Shown here: one piece after another, positions 19,707 through 29,021 of the stretch
How the letters are laid out: the number at the start of each line of letters is the position of its first letter
Position numbering within the stretch: position 1 is the stretch's first letter
Assembly (NCBI GenBank): GCA_020062665.1
Contig: JAGUVW010000039.1
Coordinates: 1 to 58,089 of the forward strand
Length of the DNA: 58,089 nucleotides
Direction of reading: 5' to 3'
Source of the DNA: Pseudomonadales bacterium
Lineage (GTDB): Bacteria > Pseudomonadota > Gammaproteobacteria > Pseudomonadales > Ketobacteraceae
Translations under genes and position numbers: made by a program
The notes under the pieces: model-generated
What the model was told of the DNA's origin: nothing
Database searches by the model: none
The model's input: only the letters and a program-made list of their open reading frames with translations

Positions 19707-22553
19707 TCACGCCACTTTGCTGCGGTTCTCCATGCACCAGTCGATCACGCGATCAATCTCGGCGATCAATGCGTCGCATTGCGCGTCGATCTGTTGATAG
19801 CGTTTCAGCTTCAGGCTTTCTTCCAACGCTTGTGACGATGTCTGCAGCAGCGGCACGCCGGTGTAGCGGGTGGCGCCGTGCAGCTTGTGCACGACCTCCA
19901 GCAGGGTTTCGTAATTGCGTTCCGCCAGCAGCGCCTGAATTTGCGGTTTGTCCTTCTGCAGTGAGGCGAACAGCATGTCGAGCATTTCTTCCGCCAGGTC
20001 TTCCTTGCCGTTGGCCAGGCGAATACCCAGCGCCATGTCCACCGCGTTGCCCAGGCTGGTCGCAGCAGGGATTTCGGCGACGGCGCGGGCCGCTTCGTTT
20101 TCCGCATCCCGTTCCCGCTTCTGCTGATGCAGGTTCACGCCTGTCCACTTGTGGATGATGTGAATCAGCTGAGGCTCGTTGATCGGTTTGGTGACATAGT
20201 CGTCCATGCCGGAGTTGAGCAGGTTGTGCTTTTCGCTCGCCAGGGCATGGGCGGTGACGGCGATGATGGGGGTGCGACTTTCGCCTTTTTCCATCTGCCG
20301 GATACGGCGCGCGGTTTCGACGCCGTCCATCACGGGCATCTGGATGTCCATCAACACCAGATCGAATTCCCGCTGCTCGATGTGGCGCAGGGCCTTGATG
20401 CCGCTGTCGCAGGACGTAACCTGCACTTTCAGATCTTCCAGCAGGGCGGTGAGCAGTTTCAGGTTGGCAGGATTGTCGTCCACGGCGATGACGCGCAGTG
20501 GTCGGCCCTCCATGCGGTCGATGATCTTGGGTTCGTTGTGGTGATTGATGCGCGGGCTCATGAACGCATCGGAATCGATGATGCCGCCGAGCACGTCGTA
20601 CGCTTTCTGCTGACACAGTGGCTTGGCAATCAGCGGCAGTACGCGGCCTTCGAGCAGATCCGCCAGCACGCTCTGATCCGCCGGATTGGCGTGGATGATC
20701 AGCGGAACGCCCCGTGAATTGGCCTTCACCAGATTGACCGTTTCGGCATAGAGCGGATGTTGCGCGTTCATACCGATGATCACCGCTTGTGGCAGCGACT
20801 GGCTGGGTGAATTGAGCAGCGCCGCCAGGGCACCGATATCGGAATATTCGCTGACATCCACTTTGCGTTTCTGCAGCGTGTTTTTCAGGTTGGCGCGCAC
20901 GGTGGCGTTGCTGTCGTAGAGGGCGACATGACAACGCTGGTTGATCATCAGCGGTGAATCCAGTGCTTCCAGATTGTGGATGGAGGCACGGAAGGTGAAC
21001 CAGAACGTTGAGCCTTGCCCCGGCTCGCTTTCCAGGCCGATTTCGCCGCGCATCTGTTCCACCAGATGCTTGGAAATCACCAGGCCCAGGCCAGTGCCGC
21101 CGAAGCGGCGCGCGGTGGTGGTGTCGGCCTGACGGAAGGCACTGAACAGGGCGCGCTGCTGTTCCTTGGTGAGGCCGATACCAGTGTCGGACACCGTGAC
21201 CTTGATGGTGGCGAGATTGTCTTTCATGTCGTCCAGCATCACGCGCACTACCACTTCGCCGTGATCGGTAAACTTGATGGCGTTGTTCACCAGATTGGTG
21301 AGGATCTGTTTCAGCCGCAGCGGATCGCCGATGATGCCGGTGGGCACGTCGGAGTAGAACAGGCTCACCTGTTCCAGGTGCTTTTCGTAGGCCATGGGGG
21401 CGAGCATGGTGAGGACGTCTTCCACTACTTCCTGCAGATTCAGCGGCACCTGATCCAGCACCAGTTTTCCCGCTTCGATCTTCGAGAAATCCAGAATGTC
21501 GTTGATGATGGCGAGCAGGCTTTCCGAGGATTTCTGGATGGTGTCGAGATAATCCCGCTGGGTGAGCGACACATCGCTTTTCAGCAGCAGATTGGTGAAG
21601 CCGATGATGCCGTTAAGTGGCGTGCGGATTTCGTGGGACATGTTGGCGAGGAATTCGGATTTGATGCGGCTGGCTTCCAGCGCTTCTTTCCGTGCCAGAT
21701 CCAATTCGATATTCTGGATCTCGATGGTCTCCAGGGTTTCGCGCAGGTCTTCCGTCGCCTGATCCACGTTCTGCTGCAATTCCTGCTGGCCTTCCAGAAT
21801 CGATTGCGCCAGGTGGTTGAGCGATACCTGCAGTTCCTTCAGTTCACCGTAGGCGTTTTCTTCCACCCGCGCTTCCAGGTTGCCGCCGGCCATTTCCGTC
21901 AGTGCCTGCTTGATGCGTGACACCACGCGGCCGATGGTCGCGGAAAAATGCACGGCGATGGCGGCGTTCAGCACGATGGCAGCGCCCATCACGATCAGCA
22001 TGTAGAGCAGGCTGCGATACTTTTCCAGCACCAGGTTGGAACGGTCGATTTCCACTTCGAGCCAGCCGGCTTCGGCGCGGTTGCTCGCCAGGGGATGATA
22101 GGACGATGCGGGATAGATGGGGTGAATGACCCGCAGCGTGGAATCGGTCATGCGACTGATGGCGCGCTTGATGTGATCCGGTGGAATCAGCACAGTGCCT
22201 TCCGGCAGCGGGTGCATGCGGGGGCCGGCCTGCGTCAGCAGTTCGCCGGCGGGATCATAGATCGCCACCGAACGCACGTTGTTTTCCTCCAGGATACGCT
22301 GGGCGAAGAAGGGCAGCGTGTGGCCCTGGCGCTGGGTCATGCTTTCAAAAATGCCGTGGGAGAACGACGCAGCAATCATCTCGCCGTGGTTTTCCAGCAT
22401 GCGATCCAGCTCGCTGAAACGCTGGTGCACGAACAGTCCGGCCAGTACGGAGCCGATCAGCAGCACCGGCAGTGAGCTGATCAGCAGGGCCCGTGTCCGC
22501 AGGCCGATTTCCTTGCGCAGGGGTAAAGGCAGTCGTTTCAAGGCTGGCAACAT
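19707..22553 (-). CDS. gacS: Hybrid sensor kinase GacS/BarA
   Basis: A 948-residue tripartite kinase. TM1 is at about residues 22-42, followed by a periplasmic domain, TM2 (~182-202) and HAMP (~203-256). HisKA has H307 in [15 protein letters not shown]. The ATPase has [15 protein letters not shown] and GGTGLGL. A receiver-like region (~540-660) lacks a phospho-Asp. A complete receiver (~686-803) has D736 in [12 protein letters not shown], and an HPt domain has H889 in VVHKLHG. This architecture is that of GacS/BarA, which phosphorylates GacA/UvrY to control RsmA/CsrA through small RNAs. The ATG at 22553 has AGGA nine bases upstream. It is divergent from cysM, matching the Pseudomonas gacS-cysM-rlmD-relA order. 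Confidence 0.93.
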   Translation of the reverse strand: MLPALKRLPLPLRKEIGLRTRALLISSLPVLLIGSVLAGLFVHQRFSELDRMLENHGEMIAASFSHGIFESMTQRQGHTLPFFAQRILEENNVRSVAIYDPAGELLTQAGPRMHPLPEGTVLIPPDHIKRAISRMTDSTLRVIHPIYPASSYHPLASNRAEAGWLEVEIDRSNLVLEKYRSLLYMLIVMGAAIVLNAAIAVHFSATIGRVVSRIKQALTEMAGGNLEARVEENAYGELKELQVSLNHLAQSILEGQQELQQNVDQATEDLRETLETIEIQNIELDLARKEALEASRIKSEFLANMSHEIRTPLNGIIGFTNLLLKSDVSLTQRDYLDTIQKSSESLLAIINDILDFSKIEAGKLVLDQVPLNLQEVVEDVLTMLAPMAYEKHLEQVSLFYSDVPTGIIGDPLRLKQILTNLVNNAIKFTDHGEVVVRVMLDDMKDNLATIKVTVSDTGIGLTKEQQRALFSAFRQADTTTARRFGGTGLGLVISKHLVEQMRGEIGLESEPGQGSTFWFTFRASIHNLEALDSPLMINQRCHVALYDSNATVRANLKNTLQKRKVDVSEYSDIGALAALLNSPSQSLPQAVIIGMNAQHPLYAETVNLVKANSRGVPLIIHANPADQSVLADLLEGRVLPLIAKPLCQQKAYDVLGGIIDSDAFMSPRINHHNEPKIIDRMEGRPLRVIAVDDNPANLKLLTALLEDLKVQVTSCDSGIKALRHIEQREFDLVLMDIQMPVMDGVETARRIRQMEKGESRTPIIAVTAHALASEKHNLLNSGMDDYVTKPINEPQLIHIIHKWTGVNLHQQKRERDAENEAARAVAEIPAATSLGNAVDMALGIRLANGKEDLAEEMLDMLFASLQKDKPQIQALLAERNYETLLEVVHKLHGATRYTGVPLLQTSSQALEESLKLKRYQQIDAQCDALIAEIDRVIDWCMENRSKVA

Positions 22554-22676
22554 CGTTATCCTGATTGTTCTAAGTATAAGCCGTTGTGGCCTAAGCAATT
22601 TAACAGGACGGTGATAGGATCACCCCCTGCTGCAGGGTACAATACCCGCATTTGATTCCGGTTCGGGACATTCAGT

Positions 22677-23570
22677 ATGCATTATCCCACGATTGAAGAC
22701 TTTGTAGGAAACACGCCGCTGGTGCGTCTGCAGCGGTTGCCGGGGGAGTCATCCAATACCATTCTGGTGAAGCTGGAAGGCAACAATCCTGCCGGTTCGG
22801 TGAAGGATCGCCCGGCGCTGAGCATGATCCAGCACGCCGAGGCGCGGGGCCTGATCAAGCCCGGTGACACGCTGATCGAAGCCACCAGCGGCAACACCGG
22901 TATCGCGCTCGCCATGGCGGCGGCCATCAAGGGTTATCGCATGGTGCTGATCATGCCCGACAACATGAGTGCCGAGCGCAAGGCGGCGATGACAGCCTAC
23001 GGTGCCGAACTGGTGATCGTGACCCAGAAGCAGGGGATGGAAGGCGCTCGTGATCTGGCGGATCAGATGCAGCGCGACGGCAAAGGCATCGTGCTCGACC
23101 AGTTCGCCAACCAGGACAATCCACTCGCCCATTACGAAGGCACCGGCCCGGAGATCTGGCGTGACACCCGTGGCACCATCACCCATTTCGTCAGCTCCAT
23201 GGGCACCACGGGCACCATCATGGGCACGTCGCGTTTTCTGAAGGAAATGAATCCCGAGATCCAGATCATCGGCTTGCAGCCCCAGGAAGGTTCGGCGATT
23301 CCCGGCATCCGCCGCTGGCCCGAGGCCTATCTGCCCAAAATCTATGACGCCAGCCGGGTGGACCGGGTGCTGGACATTACCCAGCTAGAGGCGGAAACCA
23401 CCATGCGGGATCTGGCATCGAAGGAAGGCATTTTCTGCGGCGTGTCCTCGGGCGGCGCGGTGGCGGGGGCGCTGAAAATTGCGCGGGAAGTGGAGAACGC
23501 GGTGATCGTCGCGATCATCTGCGACCGTGGTGACCGTTACCTGTCCACGGGAGTGTTTGATCCCAAATGA
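22677..23570 (+). CDS. cysM: Cysteine synthase B
   Basis: A 297-residue PLP-dependent enzyme that makes cysteine from O-acetylserine and sulfide or thiosulfate. The PLP lysine is K43 in NPAGSVKDRPA. TSGNTGIALAMAAA (substrate and PLP-phosphate region), GTTGTIMGTSRFL and the C-terminal GVSSGGAVAGALK are intact. The MHYPTIEDFVGNTPLVRLQR start is characteristic of CysM. It overlaps the exonuclease gene by 4 bp (ATGA). Confidence 0.95.
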   Translation: MHYPTIEDFVGNTPLVRLQRLPGESSNTILVKLEGNNPAGSVKDRPALSMIQHAEARGLIKPGDTLIEATSGNTGIALAMAAAIKGYRMVLIMPDNMSAERKAAMTAYGAELVIVTQKQGMEGARDLADQMQRDGKGIVLDQFANQDNPLAHYEGTGPEIWRDTRGTITHFVSSMGTTGTIMGTSRFLKEMNPEIQIIGLQPQEGSAIPGIRRWPEAYLPKIYDASRVDRVLDITQLEAETTMRDLASKEGIFCGVSSGGAVAGALKIAREVENAVIVAIICDRGDRYLSTGVFDPK

Positions 23571-24349
23571 GCGTGATGAATTCTCTGGTATTCGATATCG
23601 AGACGGTGCCGGATCTGGAAGGCGGCCGTCGCCTGTTTGGGCTGGATGGTCTGTCGGATGCCGACACCGCCGCCGCCATGTTCCATCTGCGGCGGCAGGA
23701 ATCGGGCAATGATTTTCTGCGCTTGCATCTGCAGCGGGTGGTGGCAATTTCTGCGGTGTACCGTTCCCAGGACAAAATCGCCGTGTGGTCGCTGGGGGAT
23801 GAAAAGTCCGACGAGAAAGCGCTGATCGAGAAATTCTTCCATCTGATCGACCGTTATTCGCCGACACTGGTGAGCTGGAATGGCAGCGGGTTTGATCTGC
23901 CGGTGTTGCATTATCGCGCGCTCGTGCACGGGGTGGTGTGTCCGCGGTATTGGGATACTGGCAACGATGACAAGAATTTCAAATGGAATAATTATCTGAG
24001 CCGCTATCACGAGCGCCACACGGATCTGATGGATCTGTTGGCGTTGTACAACAACCGCGCGTATGTGCCGCTGGATCAGATGGCCTCGCTGCTGGGATTT
24101 CCCGGCAAGATGGGGATGAGCGGCGACAAGGTGTGGGACGCGTTTCACGCGGGGAATATCAAGGGTATCCGCGATTATTGCGAGACGGATGTGCTGAATA
24201 CCTGGCTGGTGTATCTGCGGTTTGCGTTGATTCGTGGGCAGGTGTCGGCGGAAGGCTATGAGCTGGAACTGCAGTTGGTGAAGGAGTATCTGAAGCGGGA
24301 AGGGCATCCTCACTTTTTAGCGTTTTTGGGGGAGTGGGAAGGTGGGTGA
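23567..24349 (+). CDS. Predicted DnaQ-fold 3'-5' exonuclease (PolB-like)
   Basis: A 260-residue DnaQ-superfamily protein of the predicted PolB-like 3'-5' exonuclease group. ExoI is FDIETVPDLEGG with acidic residues D and E. ExoII is LVSWNGSGFDLPVLHYRAL. ExoIII includes GIRDYCETDVLNTWLVYLR. The conserved acidic residues needed for two-metal catalysis appear present. Its substrate is unknown. Coupled by 4 bp to cysM; a 38-bp spacer separates its stop from palindromic element copy 2. Confidence 0.85.
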   Translation: MSVMNSLVFDIETVPDLEGGRRLFGLDGLSDADTAAAMFHLRRQESGNDFLRLHLQRVVAISAVYRSQDKIAVWSLGDEKSDEKALIEKFFHLIDRYSPTLVSWNGSGFDLPVLHYRALVHGVVCPRYWDTGNDDKNFKWNNYLSRYHERHTDLMDLLALYNNRAYVPLDQMASLLGFPGKMGMSGDKVWDAFHAGNIKGIRDYCETDVLNTWLVYLRFALIRGQVSAEGYELELQLVKEYLKREGHPHFLAFLGEWEGG

Positions 24350-24387
24350 TTGTGTGGCAGAAACTTCAAGTTTTCGGTTCAGTGCCG

Positions 24388-24499
24388 GAATGACGGTGGT
24401 CATATTCGAATCTGGACACGCCGTGAACCCATCCATGGGGGCTGCACAGCGACATCCCTGTCGCTGAGCGTCCAGATTCGAATATGACCACCGTCATTC
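24388..24499 (+). repeat. Variable-arm palindromic element, copy 2
   Basis: Perfect 29-nt inverted arms (24388-24416, 24471-24499) around a 54-nt core (24417-24470). The core is identical to that of copy 1 on the opposite strand, but the arms start GAATGACGG and end CTGGA, unlike the GAGCGTGCGG...CCGGA of copy 1. Core hairpin A uses CCCA/TGGG at core positions 12-15/20-23 with loop TCCA. Hairpin B uses positions 28-38/43-53 with loop TCCC and one A-A mismatch. It is 38 nt after the exonuclease stop and 53 nt before rlmD, in the same direction as both. No U-run and no flanking target duplication are seen. Confidence 0.92.
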
Positions 24500-24552
24500 A
24501 CCCAGGCCAATGTGCCAATTCCGTTCCAGCCAGTTTTGAGTTGAAGCATTAG

Positions 24553-25887
24553 ATGAGCAGAAAACACCGCAAACAACCTGTCCCGCAGCAACCGGTGGAA
24601 ATCACCATCGACTCCCTGGCCCATGATGGCCGTGGTGTGGGCCGTATTCAGGGCAAAGCTGTCTTTGTCGATGGCGCACTGCTGGGCGAAAAAGTCGTGA
24701 TGCAGTACACCCAGTGTCATGGCAAGTATGACGAAGGTCGCGCGGTGGAAGTGCTGCAAGCCTCGCCAGAGCGGGTAGTGCCCCGCTGTTCGGCAGCGGC
24801 AATCTGCGGTGGCTGCAGTCTGCAGCATATGCACTCAGATGCCCAGATCGCCATGAAACACAAGATTCTGCAGGATCAGCTCGCCCATTTCGGCGATCTG
24901 AAACCAAAAGAATGGCTGGCCCCCATGACTGGCCCGACCTTCGGCTACCGGCGCAAGGCTCGCCTGGGTGCAAAATACGTTGAGAAGAAAGGCCGCGCGC
25001 TGGTGGGCTTTCGGGAAAAGAGCAGTGCATTTCTTGCCGAGATCGATCAGTGCCATGTGCTGGTGCCGGAGGTGGGCCTGGCCTTGCCGGCTTTCCGCGC
25101 GTTGATTGAATCCTTGCAGGAACGTCTGCAGATTCCGCAGATCGAAGTGGCGCAGGGTGATGATGCCACTGCACTGGTGGTGCGGCACATGAAACCGCTG
25201 CCTGCCGGTGACGTGGAAAAACTGGTGCAGTTTTGCCAGCAGCGGCAATTCCAGCTCTATTTGCAGCCGGGTGGGCCGGATAGCATCCACAAGGTCTGGC
25301 CGGAAGACAGCGATCTGCGCCTGCATTACCGGTTGGAGGAATTTGGTCTCACGCTGCAGTTTCATCCGATCGATTTCACCCAGGTGAATCCGCAGATCAA
25401 TCAGAAGATGGTGCATCAGGCGATTGAATTTCTCGATCCGCAGCCGAATGAGCGGATTCTGGATCTGTTCTGTGGGTTGGGCAATTTCACCCTGCCGCTG
25501 GCGACAAAAGCAGCTCATGTTGTGGGGGTGGAAGGCGACGAGGCGATGGTGGTGCGCGGACGCGAGAATGCGGCGGCGAACAACCTGACTAACGTGGAAT
25601 TTTACGGCGCGGATCTGACCAAAGCGTTCGAAGGCCAGCCCTGGGCACACGGTGGTTTCGACAAGATCCTGATCGATCCGCCCCGTTCCGGCGCGCTGGA
25701 GATTGTCAGCAAGATGACGGTGTTCAAGCCCAAGCGTATCGTGTATGTGTCCTGCAACCCCGCTACGCTGGCGCGGGATGCAGGGGAATTGAAAAAGCAG
25801 GGATACCGCCTGCTCACGGCGGGTGTGATGGATATGTTCCCGCACACCACCCATGTGGAATCCATTGCAGTTTTTGAACCGGAATAA
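24553..25887 (+). CDS. rlmD: 23S rRNA (uracil-1939-C5)-methyltransferase
   Basis: A 444-residue SAM-dependent methyltransferase that converts U1939 of 23S rRNA to m5U. An N-terminal TRAM domain (ITIDSLAHDGRGVGRIQGKA) is followed by the Fe-S ligands C79, C85, C88 and C167 (RCSAAAICGGCSLQHM and DQCHVL). The C-terminal methyltransferase shows DLFCGLGNFTLPLA and the nucleophile C401 in VSCNPATLARD. The downstream neighbours relA and mazG follow in the usual Pseudomonas order. Confidence 0.96.
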   Translation: MSRKHRKQPVPQQPVEITIDSLAHDGRGVGRIQGKAVFVDGALLGEKVVMQYTQCHGKYDEGRAVEVLQASPERVVPRCSAAAICGGCSLQHMHSDAQIAMKHKILQDQLAHFGDLKPKEWLAPMTGPTFGYRRKARLGAKYVEKKGRALVGFREKSSAFLAEIDQCHVLVPEVGLALPAFRALIESLQERLQIPQIEVAQGDDATALVVRHMKPLPAGDVEKLVQFCQQRQFQLYLQPGGPDSIHKVWPEDSDLRLHYRLEEFGLTLQFHPIDFTQVNPQINQKMVHQAIEFLDPQPNERILDLFCGLGNFTLPLATKAAHVVGVEGDEAMVVRGRENAAANNLTNVEFYGADLTKAFEGQPWAHGGFDKILIDPPRSGALEIVSKMTVFKPKRIVYVSCNPATLARDAGELKKQGYRLLTAGVMDMFPHTTHVESIAVFEPE

Positions 25888-25895
25888 ATCGCACT

Positions 25896-28142
25896 ATGGT
25901 GACGGTACGCAGCAATCAAGTGGTTCGGGAAGACGGCAGTATCGACCTGCACGCCTGGATCGAGCGCATCAAGGGCAAGGTGGAGCTGACCGACGAGAAA
26001 GGGCTGCTGCAACTGGCGGAATTCAGCCGCGAAGTGGAGCAGAAAGCTCCCCGTGCTGACAATGCCTGGGCGGATTCCGCGAGCAGTTTTCTCACCGGCC
26101 TTGAAATGGCGGAAATTCTTGCCGATCTGCATCTGGACACGGATTCCCTCAAGGCCGCTGTGATTTATCGCGCGGTGCGTGAGCGCAAGACGTCGCTGGA
26201 AAGTGTCAGCAAGATGGCCGGTGTCGGTATCGCCAAGCTGATCGAAGGTGTACTGCGCATGGCAGCGATCGCTGCCGTAATGAATCCCGAGAAAAAAGTG
26301 GTGCTGGGCCAGGCGAGCGACCAGCTCGACAATCTGCGCAAGATGCTGGTGGCGATGGTGGACGATGTGCGCGTCGCCCTGATCAAGCTGGCGGAGCGGA
26401 CTTGCGCCATCCGGGCCGTGAAAACTGCGCCGGCGGACAAGCGGCAGCGGGTCGCACGCGAAGTCTTCGACATTTACGCACCGCTGGCCCATCGTCTGGG
26501 TATCGGTCACCTGAAGTGGGAGCTGGAGGATCTGTCGTTCCGCTATCTGGAGCCGGATGCCTATATGCGCATCGCCAAGCTGCTGGATGAGAAACGGCTG
26601 GATCGTGAAAATTATATCCGCAACGTCGAGAAAAGCCTGATCGACGCGCTCGCCCGTGTCGGTATTGAGGCGGAGGTCACGGGCCGCGCCAAACACATCT
26701 ACAGCATCTGGCGCAAAATGAAGCGCAAAAATATCGATTTCTATCAGGTCTACGACATCCGTGCCGTGCGCGTGCTGGTGCCGGAAATCCGCGACTGTTA
26801 TGCAGCGCTGGGGGTTGTGCACAACATCTGGCAGCACATTCCCAAGGAATTCGACGATTACATAGCGACGCCGAAAGAAAACGGCTATCGCTCGCTGCAT
26901 ACCGCTGTGTTGGGGCCAGAAGGCAAAGTGCTGGAAGTGCAGATCCGCACCCAGGACATGCACGATGAAGCGGAACTCGGCGTGTGTGCCCACTGGCGTT
27001 ACAAGGAAGGCAGCACCGGTCGTACCGGCAGTTACGACGACAAGATCGCCTGGCTGCGGCAGGTGCTGGAGTGGCAGGAAGAACTGGGTGACACGGGTGT
27101 CAGCAGCGTGCTGTCGCAGTTCAGCGAAGACATCATCGACGAGCGCATTTATGTGTTCACGCCGGATGGTCATGTGGTGGATCTTGCCTCCGGTGCCACG
27201 CCACTGGATTTTGCCTATCACATTCACACCGAAGTGGGTCACCGTTGCCGGGGTGCCAAGGTGAACGGCCGCATCGTGCCGCTGAACTATCACCTGCAGA
27301 CCGGCGAGCAGGTGGAAATTCTCAAAGGCAATGAAGCACGTCCGAGCCGGGACTGGTTGCAGCCGTCGCTCGGCTTTTTAGGTACCAGCCGTGCGCGCGC
27401 CAAGGTGATTCACTGGTTCAAGCAGCAGGATCGCAGTCGCAATATCGAAGACGGCCGCGAGATTCTGGAGAAGGAATTCAAGCGTCTGGACATGGGCAAG
27501 ATGTCCATGGACCGGCTGGCAGTGTTGCTCGGTCTGAAATCTTCCGAGGACGTGTATGCCGCCGTGGGTGCTGGCGATCTGCGGGTCAGTCAGGTGCTCA
27601 ATGGTATCCAAGAGTTGGAAGGTGATCAGCCGCAGCAGGAACTGCTGCCGCTGGATACCCGCCGGCCCCGTATCAATCCGGTCACCTCGGAATTCAGCAT
27701 TAACGGTGTGGACAATCTGATGACGTCCATCGCCGGCTGCTGCAAACCGGTGCCCGGTGATGAGGTGGTGGGTTACATTTCGGTGGGCAAGGGTGTCACC
27801 GTGCACCGCAAGAACTGCCGCGAGGTTGCAAGACTGACTGAGATCAACCCCGATCGCATTATCGATGTGAGCTGGAGTGCGGAAGCGGGGCAGGTCTATC
27901 CCGTTGATATATTCATCAAAGCCTATGATCGCACAGGACTTTTGCGCGATATCACGCAATTGCTGGCAGGCGAGCGGGTAAACGTTACCGCTGTCAATAC
28001 CCTGTCCGACAGAAGTGACAATACCGCCACAATGGCGTTAACTATCGAAATTCACAGCCTGGCGGCGTTGGGCGATGTGCTGGCGCGGATCAACCAGCTG
28101 CCCAACGTGATCGAAGTCAAACGCTCTCACCAGGTGCACTGA
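25896..28142 (+). CDS. relA: GTP pyrophosphokinase RelA
   Basis: A 748-residue long RSH protein that makes (p)ppGpp on starved ribosomes. The N-terminal hydrolase-like domain lacks the HD motif, so hydrolysis is unlikely. The synthetase domain carries the RelA-type EFDD sequence at residues 318-321 (SpoT enzymes have RxKD), then ENGYRSLHTAVLGPEGK and VQIRTQDMHDEAELG. A TGS domain (VFTPDGHVVDLASGATPLDFAY), a zinc-finger-like region (SIAGCCKPVPGDEVVG) and a C-terminal ACT domain follow. It ends in a 17-bp tandem duplication that abuts mazG. Confidence 0.97.
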   Translation: MVTVRSNQVVREDGSIDLHAWIERIKGKVELTDEKGLLQLAEFSREVEQKAPRADNAWADSASSFLTGLEMAEILADLHLDTDSLKAAVIYRAVRERKTSLESVSKMAGVGIAKLIEGVLRMAAIAAVMNPEKKVVLGQASDQLDNLRKMLVAMVDDVRVALIKLAERTCAIRAVKTAPADKRQRVAREVFDIYAPLAHRLGIGHLKWELEDLSFRYLEPDAYMRIAKLLDEKRLDRENYIRNVEKSLIDALARVGIEAEVTGRAKHIYSIWRKMKRKNIDFYQVYDIRAVRVLVPEIRDCYAALGVVHNIWQHIPKEFDDYIATPKENGYRSLHTAVLGPEGKVLEVQIRTQDMHDEAELGVCAHWRYKEGSTGRTGSYDDKIAWLRQVLEWQEELGDTGVSSVLSQFSEDIIDERIYVFTPDGHVVDLASGATPLDFAYHIHTEVGHRCRGAKVNGRIVPLNYHLQTGEQVEILKGNEARPSRDWLQPSLGFLGTSRARAKVIHWFKQQDRSRNIEDGREILEKEFKRLDMGKMSMDRLAVLLGLKSSEDVYAAVGAGDLRVSQVLNGIQELEGDQPQQELLPLDTRRPRINPVTSEFSINGVDNLMTSIAGCCKPVPGDEVVGYISVGKGVTVHRKNCREVARLTEINPDRIIDVSWSAEAGQVYPVDIFIKAYDRTGLLRDITQLLAGERVNVTAVNTLSDRSDNTATMALTIEIHSLAALGDVLARINQLPNVIEVKRSHQVH

Positions 28143-28165
28143 TATGAGAGGTGCACTGACATGAG
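28132..28165 (+). repeat. 17-bp tandem duplication at relA-mazG junction
   Basis: AGGTGCACTGAYATGAG occurs twice back to back (28132-28148 and 28149-28165), with one mismatch (T at 28143, C at 28160). The first copy holds the relA stop and an extra ATG, and the second holds the mazG ATG. The extra ATG opens a six-codon frame (MRGALT) that stops at 28164, overlapping the mazG start. Confidence 0.9.
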
Positions 28166-29015
28166 CGCGCTCGACACCGATCTGCAAACCGCCACGCCCA
28201 TCGAGCGCATACGCTATCTGATGGCGCGGCTGCGGGAGCCGGAAGTGGGCTGCCCCTGGGATGCGAAGCAGACCTATCGCACCATCGCGCCGTTCACGAT
28301 TGAGGAAGCCTACGAAGTGGCGGATGCGATCGAACGGCACGATCTGGAACATCTGCGTGAGGAACTGGGTGATCTGCTGTTCCAGGTGATTTTCTACTGC
28401 CAGATGGCGGAAGAGGAACAGCGCTTCGATCTGGATGCGGTGGCGCGGGGACTGGAACAGAAACTGGTGCGGCGCCACCCGCACGTGTTTCCGCTGGGCA
28501 CGCTGGAAAGTCGGATCAAACCGGGCCAGCAGGCTGAGGAACAGCAGATCAAGTCCAACTGGGACGCGATCAAGCAGCAGGAAAAGGCAGAGAAAAAAGC
28601 GCTGCCTGATTCGGTGCTGGATGAAGTGCCTGCCAGCATGTCACCGCTGCGGCGGGCGCAGAAAATGCAGGCTGTCGTGGCCAAAAAAGGTTTCGACTGG
28701 GACGATCCGCTGCGGGTGCTGGAAAATCTGCACGAGGAAATCGGCGAGTTGCAGCTGGAAGTGAAGGAAAAGGCACCCGTGGACAAAATCGCCGATGAAC
28801 TGGGCGATGTACTGTTCTGCTGCGTGAACCTGGCGCGGCATTACAAGCTGGACGCCGAAATGGTGATGACGAAAGTGAACCAGAAATTCGAGCGCCGCTT
28901 CCGCGCCCTGGAGCACGCGCTTCGCCAGCAGGGCATCACGCTGGATGAGGCTACTCTGGAGCAGATGGAAGCCGAGTGGCAGGCAGCCAAGAAGCAGGAA
29001 ACACCGCGAGGTTGA
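28161..29015 (+). CDS. mazG: Nucleoside triphosphate pyrophosphohydrolase MazG
   Basis: A 284-residue tandem-domain MazG, which hydrolyses (d)NTPs and lowers aberrant nucleotides and possibly ppGpp levels. Domain 1 contains CPWDAKQTYRTIAPFTIEEA and the Mg-binding EExxE-type helix LREELGDLLFQVIFY. Domain 2 repeats this as EEIGELQLEVKEK and DELGDVLFCCVNLARHY. Start codon and probable ribosome-binding site lie inside a tandem duplication of the relA end, suggesting coupling to relA translation. Confidence 0.94.
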   Translation: MSALDTDLQTATPIERIRYLMARLREPEVGCPWDAKQTYRTIAPFTIEEAYEVADAIERHDLEHLREELGDLLFQVIFYCQMAEEEQRFDLDAVARGLEQKLVRRHPHVFPLGTLESRIKPGQQAEEQQIKSNWDAIKQQEKAEKKALPDSVLDEVPASMSPLRRAQKMQAVVAKKGFDWDDPLRVLENLHEEIGELQLEVKEKAPVDKIADELGDVLFCCVNLARHYKLDAEMVMTKVNQKFERRFRALEHALRQQGITLDEATLEQMEAEWQAAKKQETPRG

Positions 29016-29021
29016 TTCAAC

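Noticed and set aside
24388-24499. Palindromic elements as integron attC sites
   Set aside because: attC sites need the conserved outer R boxes (RYYYAAC and GTTRRRY) and cassette context. Here the outer arms are variable, the inner core is conserved, and there is no integrase or cassette array.
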